Source: Tetrahymena thermophila SB210
Taxonomy: Eukaryota; Ciliophora; Oligohymenophorea; Hymenostomatida; Tetrahymenidae
DNA: 64,000 nucleotides
NCBI RefSeq assembly: GCF_000189635.1
Contig: NW_002475930.1
Location: forward strand, 1-64,000
Direction of reading: 5' to 3'
Shown here piece after piece: positions 37,062 through 50,473 of this stretch. Each line of letters opens with the position of its first letter. Positions within the stretch are counted from its first letter, which is position 1. Below the pieces are notes generated by a model that worked only from the letters and a program-made list of their open reading frames with translations, was not told where the DNA came from and did not search any database. The position numbers were made by a program, and so were the translations under genes.

Positions 37062-40032
37062 ATGGGAAACGAAACATCGTCCTCATCAGATACAAACGAA
37101 TTCATTCGTGAGTTTAAAGTCAAGTATGATTTCCAAACAGAAATCAGCGATAAGAGATTTGGAGACGTTTATGTCTACAAGCACAAAATGGAAAAAAGAT
37201 ATATCGGCAAGAGGGGTAATTAATTAATTTATCAATCAATTAATAATTGTAAAATTATCACATATAACTAAAATGTGGTTGCTGGATGTCTTTCTTTCTT
37301 ATCTTCTTATAATAAACAATTAAAGATTATTTATATAGATATCTTAATTAGATAAAGAATGTTCATTTTATTTAAAAGTTCAAAATATTTTAATAGCTAT
37401 TAAACTAATGCTTTTTACTATTATTAGGACACATGTGCAATTCAGCTCCTGAATACTAAACCTATTTGAGATCTTGCAAATAGCGCATGAACCTAAAGCA
37501 TCGTAACATTTTAATGTTGTACTATGCTCACGAAGCTAATGAAGATAACATTTGTGGCGATTTTAACAAAATTACAATATATTTTGAATACTATTTCCAT
37601 GATTTAGAGAAAGAATTAAACAGAAGAAGAGAAAATGGCTTAGTAAATAATTTTTCAGCATATATTTTGTTTAAGTATCATTAAAACTAAAGGGGGGGGG
37701 GGTCACAGCCGGGTGCGGTCTTCATTTTTTTTTTCCCTAATAAAAATCCAGCTATGACTGCCGTACCGAAAAGTTCGACACCCAGCTGTGACCCCCCCCC
37801 CAAACTAAATATTAAATGAAGCCTTCAAAGTATAAAGCATTAAAAGAAATAGGCTTAATAAATAAATAAAATGTAGTTATAGAAGAAATAATTTTTGAAA
37901 ATTGAAAATACAAATAAAATTAATCATAAGATTTTAACAATATTTTGACTAATTATAGAAATTATTTATCAATTTATTTTTCAGCATAGTTTAACAAAAA
38001 TAAATAGATAGATATAAGAATATCAAATACTTTAAAATAAATAAGGAGGCAAAAAGATTTATTTAAACAAACATTTTTAAATGATAGATTAATCAAATAA
38101 AGATTTTACTTATGTTTGCTAACACTCGATTATTGAAAATTTTAATCAAATTTAATTGATTATAAAATTTAATTCTTGCAATAAATTTTATTTTTTAACG
38201 AATAAATTTTATGATTAAAAAGGAATTCTTTAGCGAGTCCGAATTGTGGTATTTATTAGATTCTTTAATTCAAGCTTGTTGCTACTTTGAAAAAAATAAA
38301 ATCTATCACGGCGATATCCGTCCTACCAATATTCTTCTTACTCCTGAAGGATAGGTTAAAATTGCTGATCATGGCATCTTGCACGCAGACCATTCTAACT
38401 ACTATAAAATGTTATCGCGTCGTGAAAAATGTTATCTATCTCCAATTTTAGTGCGCTCGTTGGGAGTCGGTGAGTTCAAACCATTCCATGATCACTGGAA
38501 AAGTGATGTGTAAGCAAACTAAACTTTTATAAATTAATAAACTTTTGAGAGAAGAAAAACAATTTATTTATCAGTTAAAAAGCTTTAAAAAACTTCTACT
38601 TGCTTGCTTACTTGATTAATTGATCTTTCTACTAATCTAAATTATTTTAATAAATTTGTAATAATTTACTTTTTTTAAATCTATTAGGTATTCTCTAGGT
38701 ATGACTTTATTAGAAGCTGCTTCTCTTTGCCCTCCTTTGTGTGCTTACGATTTCGAGAATTATTAAATTTCTCATCCTATTTTAGAAGAGCTGTTGAACT
38801 AGTGCAGAGCTAAATATAGCGATTTCTTTGTCAATGTAATTCGTGACATGCTTTTGGATGATGAAAATACTCGTCCTTCTTTTGAAAATTTAAGAGCACT
38901 ACTTCTGCCCTTTTAAAATAGCATCTAAAGCAACTAACAACTCTAGAGAAACTCAGTTGTGTATTAAAATCCTGTAATTACTATTGTTACCTACTAATCA
39001 TATTTTATAGTTTTATAATAAAAAAATTAATTAGATTTTAGTTCCTGTCTAACTTTAGCAGAGTCAAGCTTATATGCAACCTCAACAACAAATTATATAG
39101 CTACCTCAATAGGTATAACAATAACAGTCCAACTAATAATTCTAGGCTTAGAACTCTGTAAATTCAATCAATATTATTTATTAAAGAAAATAATTTTTTC
39201 TAATAAAATAAAAATTAGGTAGTAACTTTTGTCCAATAGCCACTTTCGTAGACAGGTACTAGTTCTGTAACTGCTTTCTAGGCATAAGATGGTTCTGTCT
39301 CTCAATAGCAAATGCCATTACAAATGTCGAACTCACCTTTCTAACCATAAGTTATGACATTATAATACTAAAATGGAGGAGCAGCTTCATTTGGCTCACC
39401 TTAGCAATCAATAATTTAATATCCAGTTTAAAGATTAGTTTCTTAGCAACCCATGCAAATTTAACAATAGCAAGTTTAATTACAGCAATAGACATAATTA
39501 TCACCTTAATTAGGGGCATCTGCAAATACACCTCAATTATAATCACAGTCTCCAACTTTATATTAGCAATAATAATAAGCTTAACCGTAAATTTTTCTAA
39601 ATAAATTTTAATTAAATTTAAAAAAATGTAAATAGATAACTAGCTGCTGATAATGAGTCTGATATAACGAAAAAAGTAAATGAAGCTATAGCAAAATCCT
39701 AATAAACTTACAAAAGACACTAAGAAGCATTTTAAAATTAAAATGTAGGTGGATAAAGTCCCTCTTAAGTAATAACAAATGGAAACAATTAGGGATTTAA
39801 TATGAATAGCCAATTACCTATTTAACAATAGTATATTCCTTAATAGTACGTACAAGCCCAATAATAATTTGGTGGTGCTTCTCCATAAGGTAAATAAATT
39901 ATTAGAAGCAGATTTAAAAAGTAATTTATATTTTTAATAAAAGGATTTATTTAATAGCCTATCAATGGAGGATTTTATTAAGGTTTTGGATTATAATAGT
40001 AACCTCAATAAATCGCTTTCTAACAATAATGA
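37062..40032 (+). CDS. Divergent protein-kinase-fold protein with Q-rich tail, 591 aa
   Basis: Eight exons: 37062-37215, 37428-37642, 38223-38509, 38688-38973, 39035-39157, 39219-39586, 39636-39889 and 39944-40032 (1776 nt, phases consistent). MGNETSSSS has Gly2 in a possible N-myristoylation context. The kinase fold is clear but altered: the glycine loop is reduced to RFGDVYVY, the likely ATP lysine is K50 in RYIGKR, LKHRNILMLYYAHE matches subdomain IV, HGDIRPTN (152-159) replaces HRDLKPxN, DHG (172-174) replaces DFG, there is no APE motif, and KSDVYSLGMTLLEA is subdomain IX. Key K50, D154, N159 and D172 remain, so it may be active or a pseudokinase. From about 320 it is a Gln/Pro/Ser-rich disordered tail. 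Intron 2 (37643-38222) contains the G11/C10 element. Confidence 0.88.
37692..37801. mobile_element. 110-bp MITE-like element with G11/C10 ends and 8-bp target duplication
   Basis: The element begins with eleven G (37692-37702) and ends with ten C (37792-37801). Inside these, TCACAGCCGGGTGCGGTC on the left pairs with an inverted, imperfect copy on the right (GACACCCAGCTGTGA read forward). It is flanked on both sides by the identical octamer AAACTAAA (37684-37691 and 37802-37809), a textbook target-site duplication. The middle has a T10 run and no coding capacity. Eight-base duplications are typical of hAT, P, Merlin and some Sola elements; the family cannot be fixed here. Its GC content is far above that of its surroundings. 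It lies in an intron of the kinase-like gene. Confidence 0.85.
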
Positions 40033-43000
40033 ATGAAGTAAATAAATTAAAAATAAATGAATTAGTTATTCAGAATTTAAGATAGCTAGTAATTACTTAA
40101 TTCTGGAAAAAACTAAATAATAACTATCAATTTCATCATATAAATCTAACTAATTGTATATATCATTAAAACCCATATAAATCTATAATTCATTCACCCT
40201 ATTGATCATGCTTTTTTGTTCGATTCGTCTACTTGTATATTATATTATTGTATCTATACTATTAAACTATTCAAGGTTTCTTTTATTAATTTAGTAATTA
40301 ATAATTAGTTCTTTTTTTATTTTTTAAATTTATTTTTTTTTACAAATCAATGATTCAGATAAATCACAAATCAAATTGTAATCAATTTATCTACTGCTAG
40401 GATGACTAAACATTCACAAGACAACAAGTCATTTAATTAAATAGTTTTATTTATTTTATATTTGAGAGATTTATATTTGTATATCGATTATGCTTTGTAT
40501 GATTTGTGAAATTGTTTATTATATTATTTTATTTTATCTAAACTATTAAAATATTAAAGGTTTCTTTTATTTATTCACTCTTTTTTCACTAATAAATTTA
40601 TTTTTATTTAAATTAATTGTTTATCAGTTACCAAAAAATTTAAAATTAATTTTTTCTATTGCTAATAATTTATAATATGATAAATAATCTACAATAAAGA
40701 ATTTAATAGCAATAGTCATTTAAAAAAAAGAATTTTGATATAGTGCAAGACTATGACTGACTGAATCTTTTCATCAAATATAAAAATTAAAGTCCCAATA
40801 ATAAATGAAATAATGAAAGAAAAAGTAATTTATGAGTAATTTTTTTAAAATTATTAATAAATTTTTTCTTTAATTCAAATAATAAATTAAAAACAGTTTT
40901 TAAAAATAAAAGGATAATTTCTAATTTAAATACATTTTTATAATATTTGAAAAATTTTTTTTAATTTTATTTTATCGATTTAGTATTTAAATATTTATAT
41001 CACCCAATAATCTATTGTTAATTGAATTGATAAATTAAATATTTAAGTAATTTTGAAATATAATTATTCAGATATTTTCTATCATTTATAGAACTATAAA
41101 CATTATATCAATATATTTTTCAAAATTACACCACAAAAAATTGCAAATAACACTCTTATTTTTATTAAAACTAATTGATTTATATCCACTAGTTTAATTT
41201 CAAAAGAAAATAAATTATATTAGATTGATTTTGTTTGCTTTTCAAAAATTTAACACTCCGTATTATGAACACAGAATAATACTAAGTGATTTACTCAAAA
41301 TATAATCAAATATTTGATAAAGAAAATTATAACCACCAAACATTTTTATTGATAAAAAATTTAATGAACTATCTTTAAATGTTTGATCATTTCGTATTAA
41401 AATAAAAATACAATTGTTGAAATCATCTTATTTATTTGTCAATAAAATATTTTCCTTCCCTAATATACAAATTTAACAAATTTATATTGGTCTATTATGT
41501 TCAAAGTTTATCTTTACAGATTATTTTAAATTCAATAGTCTTTAAGTAATATTTTTGAATGGAGTAGATTAATTTAAAAAAGTGTAAGAATATCTTTAAT
41601 TTTTGAAAATAAATGAAAGCTAAATTTTATAATTATTATTGTGGTTCATCAAAAATAAATATAAAAATAAGGATGATAGAGTAAACAAAAATCAACCATT
41701 CATTTAAGGCCAATAAAAATAATATAAAAAAAGTCTCTTCATCAATATTTATTAGATCATTTTTACTCAATTATTAACAAATAAATTTTTGTAGTTTTAT
41801 TAATCATTAAAAGCTAATTTTAAATAATTTTTTCTTTCTCTTATTGCAGTGCTAATATTTGTAAGCATTAATAGGTCTTATTAGTTTAATGTTGAATAAT
41901 TTAATGAATATTGTAAGAAGAGAAATCTTTTATTTTAACTTTTTATCAATAATCAAATTATTCGTTTACAGTGCAATCAATAAAATAAATATCCAATTAA
42001 TTTTATTTAAATTTTACAAGCTATTTCTAAGAAATGTTTTTTGGAGGATTTTGAATTGAAATATTAAAAGAGTAATTTCTTTATTGCCTTGCAATATTAT
42101 TGGAGGTATAGCATGAATTATAAATATATAGATAAATGCATGCCATTTTTTAGAAAAAAAATATATTAAAAGTTCATGCATTTTTTAAATTTATGATTTG
42201 CTTGAATTCAAATGAAATATACTTAAATAAATAGAATTATTCAGAAATAAGTCCTATCAAAAATATAAAGTTTTCTGTTTTTAAATTGTCAAAATATGGC
42301 TCAGTTATCTTACAGAAAGTAGGTTTTTTATATATTGAAAGTTCGGGTAAATCACAATATACCAAAGATTGGTTAAATCGAATGATTTTGTTAAAAGTTG
42401 TAATAAAAGAAATAAAAAATTATTTAATTGAATGGAATAATTAATTTAAATTGCTTAATATTTTGAGATTAGAACCTGTTAATAATTTTATTTTGAAATT
42501 AAAAAGGCATCAAGCACTTAGATTTTTAAAACTAACTCTATATATTATTTGAATTTGCAATAACAATAAATATTTATTTTTTATTTATTTATTTATTCAA
42601 CTATTCACTTCTATAATCTAATTATGACGATTTTTGCTTTATTCTATATGAACTAACAGACTAATATATAAATAAATAAATTTATCTAATAAGAAAGATA
42701 TATTTTATTTGACCGTGTTTAATTTAAATATAGTTATCAGTAATAAAATAAGCAATAAAAGATATTAAGAAAAATCCCTTTATTGCTTAAAATTACATAG
42801 AAGAAAGACAGTATACATATAGACTCAGTTATTATAAATTTTAATAAAGGCTTTTTCAAATTTAATTATTTTTAGCTAAGATATTTTTTATTTACAAAGG
42901 AATTTAGATGTGGATCTACTTGAAAATTCAAAGCGCTAAATTAACCAATCCTTTTGAAAAGAATGGGTAAAATTAAAAAGGAAATAAAGAAGGGAAATAT

Positions 43001-45866
43001 TTATTTTTCACATTATCCATTCTTTTTTCCCCTTTCCTGATTATTTAACAAAAAAAAAAGGATCTACTATTCTTTTTCTTTTCTAATAAAAATAGACCTA
43101 GCTAGCTATTTATCTATCTATAAAGCAGCACTGCCTAAATAGCAAAATAAGAAAGAGGAAAATAAAAACAGAGCCAATAAATCCTCATTCTTATCTTATA
43201 ATAAGTTAATAATTCCTAGTTCGATCTTATAAATTTCTACTCTATTAGGAGGTCAAATAAGTGGAATTTATAAAAAAAAGAACATATGAATTGTTTAAAT
43301 TTTTTTTAGTCTCATATTCATTCACATCTTTAGCCACTTTACTCATATTAATTACGAATTAAAAACAAATTAAATTAAATATAATGTGAGTCAAATAAGA
43401 TGGATCAAAAGTACACTTTTTCAAATTATCTATAAAAATCCATTTAAATTGTGTATTTATTTGAAAAATCATTTTTAAAATACTTCAATTTCAATTTAAT
43501 TTCTTCAAATTTTTCATTATTTATGCTTAAATATCTTTGTATTTTTCCATATTTATTATAAACCAAACTTTCTATATATTTTATTTGAAAGAGTATGTGG
43601 TTACAACATAGTATTTACAAGCAAAATTTAAGTTAGGAGTTGAGGATCTTTGATAAAATAGTAAAAGATGGTAAATATGTTAATGAAGGAATTACTAACA
43701 AAAAGAAAGAGAGAAAGGAAGAATGAATGTGTAAAAGATTAAATGAAAGATAGATGAAAATCTTAATAAACTAAATTTTACTGTAAAATAAATTGAATTG
43801 AATTTTAGAATTGTAATTTTAATTGAAATATCTTTTTAATTGATATCAATAATATTGTTAAATAGAATAAAATAAGAATTAATTAATAATATTTCTACCA
43901 AAATAAAATATTAAATTTAGAATGAAATAAAGTATGTCATTCATCTTTGCTTGTCAAATATATTCAAATAAAAATTTTTTTAGCAAAACTCTTAAAGGCA
44001 GTGTTTTCTTATTATTTATTAGAAATCTAAATATTTATTTATCATATAAATTCTCAAAGTATCTATCTATCTATCTTAAAAATTGTTTTATTTAAGACAT
44101 TTAAAAAAAATACATTGAATGTTTAATAAAAATTCAAAGTATTTGAAAGGCAAGTAAAATTTTCAAATTGTGTCCAATTTTTATTTCTTTTTTTATTTTT
44201 TTACTTCTCAGCAAGTAAAATCAATTGATTGATTGATACTAGCTAATTATTTAAGATTAATTTTAAAATAATAAAATAAGTAATTCATTTATCATTAGTT
44301 AAACATTGTTTTATGTAAAAAGAGTATACTTTGGTATTTTTCCGCATTAGAATAGACATATTTGATTTTGAATATCTTGTACTTGTCTATGTCGCTTAAT
44401 TAATTTTATCTTTTGTAGACTGAAAATAATAAAGAGTATAATAAATATTTTAAAGATTGTAGAGTGTACTAATTATTTTTTTAGTTAGTATGTCTTAAAT
44501 TTTTTATTGCAAGCATAGCGCTGCAGCGAAATAATGGGTAAATTTATAAAAATTAGGGTAAAAGAAATGATAAAATAATCTGATAACCTCAAATTGATTA
44601 ATTTACTCTTACCAAATATGTATATAAGTGAGGCATACAAGAAGATATAAATATAAATTATATTCTTTATTTTTTATATTGTTTGTTTTAGCGAATTGAA
44701 ATAGGTTTATTTTATTTAGTTTTATGTAAATTTTATGATTTTTATTTGTTTTTTTTATTTTTTAAGTGTTTTATAAGTGAGGTAATTTAGTTTGATATGG
44801 TGTTAGCTACAAAGGTAGATGAGCTAGCTATATACTATATCCATTAAAAAGAATTTTAAGAGCTAAATGAGGAAGAGTTTATCTCAATCTAAATATCAAT
44901 GAATCTAGGTGGATGTGTCTCTCTGTTTGTCTGTCTGTTTGCCTGTATTGAATGAACAGATAAGTATTTATTTATTTAGTTGTTTGTTTATTTATTGTGT
45001 GTGTTATTGGCACTTTTAGTGGTTTTTAGCAAAGTGCTGTATTAAAAAAGAAATACTGTTTTAGAAAGAGAAAGCCAAAAAAGCTTTGAAGATGATTTGA
45101 TTTTGATTTAGAGATTTTCTTTTATATTTGAATGAAAACATTCGAAGATTAATGTTATAAGATATGGAATAATGCTTAGAAATACTATTTATTTGAAATG
45201 TTAGTTAATGCATCTTGTAGCAATTTAGTTAGAACAATATTAAGTAATTTAAACCTAGGTTGAACAAATATCCTTTATAGAAAGATAAACTACTAAAATT
45301 CTCTAGCCATGTATGCTTGTTGCTTGCTCTCTGGATGAATTTCCTTTTCAAGTCATATAATTTATGTTTGTGTTTGTTTGATTGAATTCTCTCCTTGCAG
45401 TGCTAAAATCAATCTTCTTTTTATCTTGTTAGTTTACTAATGCTGCTTACTTTGCACTTTAAATTCCTTTTTTTAACTTTTCCTTTATTTAATCATTTTC
45501 AAAATATATCTATATGATTCAATCTTAATCATTTAGTTTGCAATAAACTAAACTAAAAACTATAATATTTTAAGTGAATAGCTAGCTAATGGTGCTAGTG
45601 GCATTGGATTACATGGGATGACATGGCTTTTTGAATTAATTGCATTTCTTGATGATAATTTATTAGCGTATGTTAGTTAGTTAGTTTAAAGCTATTTGCT
45701 CTTTGTATCTATCTAATTGTGTATTTTGAATATAAATATAAGCTCATCTAATAATTTAGCATAATAGAAGTATTTATGTATGAATGAATGGCAGATATAA
45801 AAAATAATGTTTTTTCTTTAAAATAGTGAGATGATTTGTTATAGAAGTAGGTAATCACAAATCATT
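40033..45866. other. 5.8-kb AT-rich stretch between convergent genes
   Basis: No open frame with protein-like composition was found in the ciliate code. Notable patches are a gactgactgaatc stretch near 40757, and a purine/pyrimidine-switching segment at 43000-43260 with a tagctagctatttatctatc run. None supports a named feature. The 3' flank of the CCT gene near 44800-45860 is T/G-rich on the plus strand. Confidence 0.55.
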
Positions 45867-48299
45867 TCAAGCCTCAATCATTTTTTGTTCTGTTTTCAAT
45901 GATTTGTGCTAGTCTAGATTCATTTTAGATGAGCTATTTTTGATATTCTCGGCATTAATAGGAGCGTTTTTTGTTGAGGAGGTAGAAGTGTTAGTAGATG
46001 AAGAGGAGGTAGAAGATGAAGATTGGTTTTAGATTTCTTAAATGAAACGATTGGATTCAGAGCTAATCAGTGAAAAGAGAGGTTTCTTATCTAAGATTCT
46101 TTGTTTTACTTTATCCATAACATCTGGTTTCATTAAATTTTAGATACTGCTGGGATTCATAGCAGCTGCACAAGTTAATTCACAAATGTTTGTGTTATTA
46201 ATCTCTTCAGTAGGATTCTAATTGTTTTCTATGCTCGATTATGAAGCTGCATTTAAAACATCAAAGCCTTTTTAAGCAGTGAGATTTGCTTCTTCGTATT
46301 CAATAATTTCTGGATTCTGGTGAGCATTCTATTACTGTTGAATCATTTCCTATTGGTGGTATAGGTTTATGTTTTCATCAAAGTATTGCTTTTATTCGTT
46401 ATTATCAGCAGCATAGTCTTGTTTATTAGATTCGTTTTGAGAAGGCTATTCTAAGGCCATGGTGTTTTCATTTTGTTAACAAGAGTCATCACCCTTTTCT
46501 TTGAGTTTTTCACTGTCTTTCTTTGAAATAAAACGGCCCTTAATTCTCAGACGAGAATCAGCAACACGCTTGCGACAGTCATATGAAATTTTACGAATCC
46601 AATTTCTTCTTTTGTTTTTATATCTTTCTATTTTAAGCTATCTTTCGAGACGCTTTTACTCACGGAGACGAAGAGCTTCAGGTGTGTCAATTCCATTATG
46701 TTGAGCCATTAAGGCTTAAAAGCTGAGAGTTGTGGGATCAATTTAATTGAACATACTTCCAATTTGAGAGAAATTGAGCTGTTAGGCGGGGAGCTACTAC
46801 TATTAGGAACTGTTATTGCCTTGGTTGTTATGGGAGATAATGTGAGGAATGAATGTGGAAGTCTAACGAGAATAAGATGGAGACTAAGCTTTCTTTTCAC
46901 CAGAATTAAATCCATTCATTTCAAAGAAGCTACTCAAATTGGTAGTGATATTTTAGAATAAGTTTGTGTTGGAATTTTAGTGATTTGCTGAGCTAGCTCC
47001 ACTGAGGATCTTTGATTACTAAGTCTTTTAAGTACCATTAGATGTGTTGAGAGCTGTTTTGTTGTTGCTATTATACATATTAGAAGAAGTGGGGGTATTC
47101 ATCAAATGTGAGTACTTAGAATAGGCTTAATTTTAGTTATTTTCGTCTCCACTGTCGTTGTTATTATGGAGAGAATCTGCAAATCCTTAATTGCTATTGT
47201 TGTTGCTATTAGAATTATTATTGCTAAGAAGTAAAGCAAGGGCGGCAGCTGCAGCTGCTGCTGTTTGGTTACTGTCTTAGTTTGTGTTGCCAGCTGTGCT
47301 GGTCAATGCTAACTGAACAATTTATTCTAAAGGTAAGCAGGATGAGAGGAGACTAAGTAATTGCATTTCATCAGACACACCACCATTGTTATTGTCCATG
47401 TTATTTCCTAAATTGAAAGATTCGAGGTCTAAATTAAGATTATTTGATTAATTGTTATTAGATTAATTAAAATTAGAATTATTAATGGCATTCTTTGAAT
47501 TAATATTAGAAGATGCAGATGGAACAATAATCTCAGGGATAATGGGAAGCTATGAAGGAGTAGGAGGAGCATCGACAATCTGAGATGAAGCTGATGCTTA
47601 CTTAATACGAATAGTAGAACATGAAGTGTCTTTTTTAGCTCTTCCTTTTTGGGAAGTTTATTATTATAATTATAATAAGTTCTATTGGTTGTTTTCTTGG
47701 TTAAGAGAAAGATTCACTGAAGTGAGTGAAGGTGAAGATAAAATAGTATTCTTTATCCCGTTATTTTACACATTATTTTATTTTTCAAATTTAGAATCAG
47801 CGACTTGAAGGAGATGGGAATTTTGCATGAACTTTTATTCCTCTTTACTGCTATTATTGCTGTAATTTTACTATGAATTGAAGGTTTATAAGGAATTAAT
47901 GGCAGGAGAATGAGTTCTCTTTGAAGAGGTAAATTAATTATTAGCTTGATGCTATAAATGCTACTGAACTGTATTCTAATCAGATACAGCCTCTTCTTCT
48001 TAATCATCCTCTTGAATCATCATGGAATCAAGGACGTTACCTGCATTTTATTGGTTTGCGAGCTCCTAAAATGCTTGCAGGATGCTTACCTGATGTAAGA
48101 TCTATTCTAAAGTTGCTGCAGATGATGCATTTGTTTGCTAAGATTGTAGCTACTACTATTATTATCCTTGTTGATTAGCCTAACCTGCACTGGACAAAGA
48201 GTTCTATTATTGCTATTGGTTAACTTATTCTAATGCTTGCATAAACATAAGCAGGTGAGGATCATTAAATATCGAAGAGGCAGTTTATTCTGTGTCCAT
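45867..48299 (-). CDS. CCT-domain protein (CONSTANS/TOC1-type motif), 810 aa
   Basis: Single exon from ATG (complement of 48297-48299) to TGA (45867-45869), with dozens of TAA/TAG Gln codons. Residues 1-540 are low-complexity, rich in Gln, Asn and Ser, with an AAAAAAALALLL stretch. Residues about 542-600 form a CCT motif: ALRLREQKRLERQL, then ERYKNKRRNWIRKI, SYDCRKRVADSR and LRIKGRFISKKD, matching R-x5-RY-x-EKR-x-F-x-KKIRY-x3-K-x-A-x-x-RPR-x-KGRF. In plants this motif binds NF-Y-type partners, DNA and nuclear import factors in flowering and clock regulators; elsewhere it is scattered. The tail (600-810) is acidic and Ser/Asn-rich. A nuclear regulatory role is inferred from the domain alone. 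There is no B-box or response-regulator domain. The gene stands alone, with 5.8 kb of gene-free DNA downstream and 7.3 kb upstream. Confidence 0.93.
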
Positions 48300-49740
48300 A
48301 TCTTGAAGAGTTGTTTGTTTATTTATAATTAATAAATGGTTTAGGGAATAATTAGTTAGTACCTTTCCTTTGATTTTGTTTGCTTTTAAAGTATCTTCAC
48401 TTTGTATATCTTTTAAAAAAATAAATATAGTGTGTTTTTTAAGTTTTCACTTTTTTACTTTTTTTCTTTTTTTTATTGCAAAAATATAATTGAATATTAT
48501 TATGACTGCTTAATTATTATTTGTTTTTGTTTCTCATCATTTATGCATACAAACAATTATGCATGCAAATGCTTGTAGCTGATTCAATGATCATTATTAT
48601 CTTTTTTTTTGCTTGTTTATTAAATTGTTTGTTTTTAAGCTTCATTCATTTTGCTTGTTTATTTTATTGATTGAATAATAGATTGTTTGCATATTTGCTT
48701 GCTTGCTTGCTTATATGTATGCATACATTTAAAAGATATATTTATTATAGGTAGGCCTCCTACTTTTCTATCTAATTGGATATTATTTATTTATTTTTTG
48801 TTTGCTTGGAGGAAAAACCTCAAAAAAAAATTTTTTAAAAGACTAATAATTTCACACATAGAAATTTAACCTATTGACAATTATTAATAAATTAATTAAT
48901 TATTATTTTTCAATTCTAATGATCTAAATAATAATAATATAATAATAATAATAACATTAATAGGTAACTAAACTAATATATTTTATGGCAATTTATTTCT
49001 ATTCCTGCTCTTCCCCTTCCCTCCTTTTTTTGTGGATACTTTGAATACCGCTTTTTTTCATACACAAAGGTGTATTTTTGATAGTTTTAGGAAAGTGCGG
49101 CCTTAGTATGAACAGAAAAAGATTGAGAAAGATGGTATTAATGTTGTTAATTTAATAGGTATTAATTATTATAAAATTTATGTATAAATATGTAGAAATA
49201 TAGTAATTAAGTCTTATATTCGTTCTTCAATATTAATTAATTATTTTCTTGGTTTTTTCTTTCTTTTATTCTTTTTTCTAAATATTTGTACATCTATTTT
49301 CATCAACTTTTTCTTTTAACCAATATTTTTCTTTTTTGCTTTCCCTTTTTTATTTCGCATTGATATAATTTATCTTTATCCATCCCCCTCCTTTCTCTCC
49401 TCTTTACTTTTTATATTATTTTTTTTTTCCTTTCTAAAATTCAAAATATTAGTTAGAATTCTAATATTATTTATTAATATTCATTCATTCATTTCTCCTT
49501 TCAATTAATTGCCCTAGTAAATACCTACCTACATATACTTTTTTATTCTTTTGGAAAAAAAATTCAAATATTATAAAATAAATTGTATCTTTCTTTATTT
49601 CTTTCTCTCTTTCTCTCACTTTCATTTTCATCTACCATACTATAAAAAACGGATGGGAGAACAAGTTCTGCCATCACTTAATCCTTTCCTTTTAAAGTTC
49701 ATATTGTTTCCATTATACCCGCCAAATCTCTGTGATTGAA
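48300..49740 (-). promoter_or_regulatory. Pyrimidine-rich region upstream of the CCT gene
   Basis: The plus strand is strongly pyrimidine-rich here (for example ctgctcttccccttccctcc near 49003 and tttctctcctctttac near 49392), so the minus strand, the sense of the CCT gene, is purine-rich. This strand bias is unlike most intergenic DNA in the window and suits a long 5' leader or promoter, which is an inference. GCTT/GCTTGC tetramer repeats lie near 48699. No open frame is convincing. Confidence 0.35.
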
Positions 49741-50432
49741 AACAACAAATAGTTTTACAATTAGCTTGCTTATCAACCTCGATAAAAATAAAAAAAATCA
49801 AAAACAAATATGAAATTTTTTTCTATTTTACTGATTCTTTTTTTTCTTTGTATTTGATTGTCTTTATTCGTCTCCCTATCAAAAATTTTAGCTTAATTAT
49901 TAGCGTATTATTTTGATAAAAAAAGACTTCTACACGCGCTTGTATAAAAAATTATAGCCAATCTTTTCTACGACAATGGTCGTCATTAATTTTCATATAT
50001 TTTTAAAATTAATAATTAGAATATAGGTTTTTCTATTTCTTTCTACAATCGATTCTTATATCTTACTATTCTGATATATTTCTGTTCAGTGAATTTTTTA
50101 AACTATGGAAAAAATAATGTATATTTATATCCTACCTTTTCACTAAAATAAGCCATATTTATATTTTTTTTCTTTCATTTACTTAAAATATCTTACAATT
50201 AAATAAAACTTTAAAGTACAAAAAATTGATTCATTATTCTTTCTTTCTTGGTAATCAAATCATAATTAAGAAAAAAAGCACTCATTTATTAGTATATAGA
50301 CCATAATTATGATGCATGAATGAATTAATATATTTAAATTTGAATGAGTATTCTAATGCAATCAAACCAACGAAATATTTGTAATTAAATTCAATTCAAA
50401 ATTTAAATTTTCTATAAATTAAATTATCATAG

Positions 50433-50473
<41 letters not shown>

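Noticed and set aside
40676-40765. Box C/D snoRNA-like spacing (ATGATAA ... CTGA)
   Set aside because: No terminal stem pairs and no guide match can be shown. Such short motifs are frequent in A/T-rich DNA.
46709-46961. Short frames on both strands inside the CCT gene
   Set aside because: They are out-of-frame shadows of the continuous 811-codon minus-strand frame.
48093-48116. GTAAGC...TTTTAG segment in the CCT gene resembling a 24-nt intron
   Set aside because: It is far shorter than any other intron here, is a multiple of three, and encodes sequence that continues the Gln-rich context smoothly.
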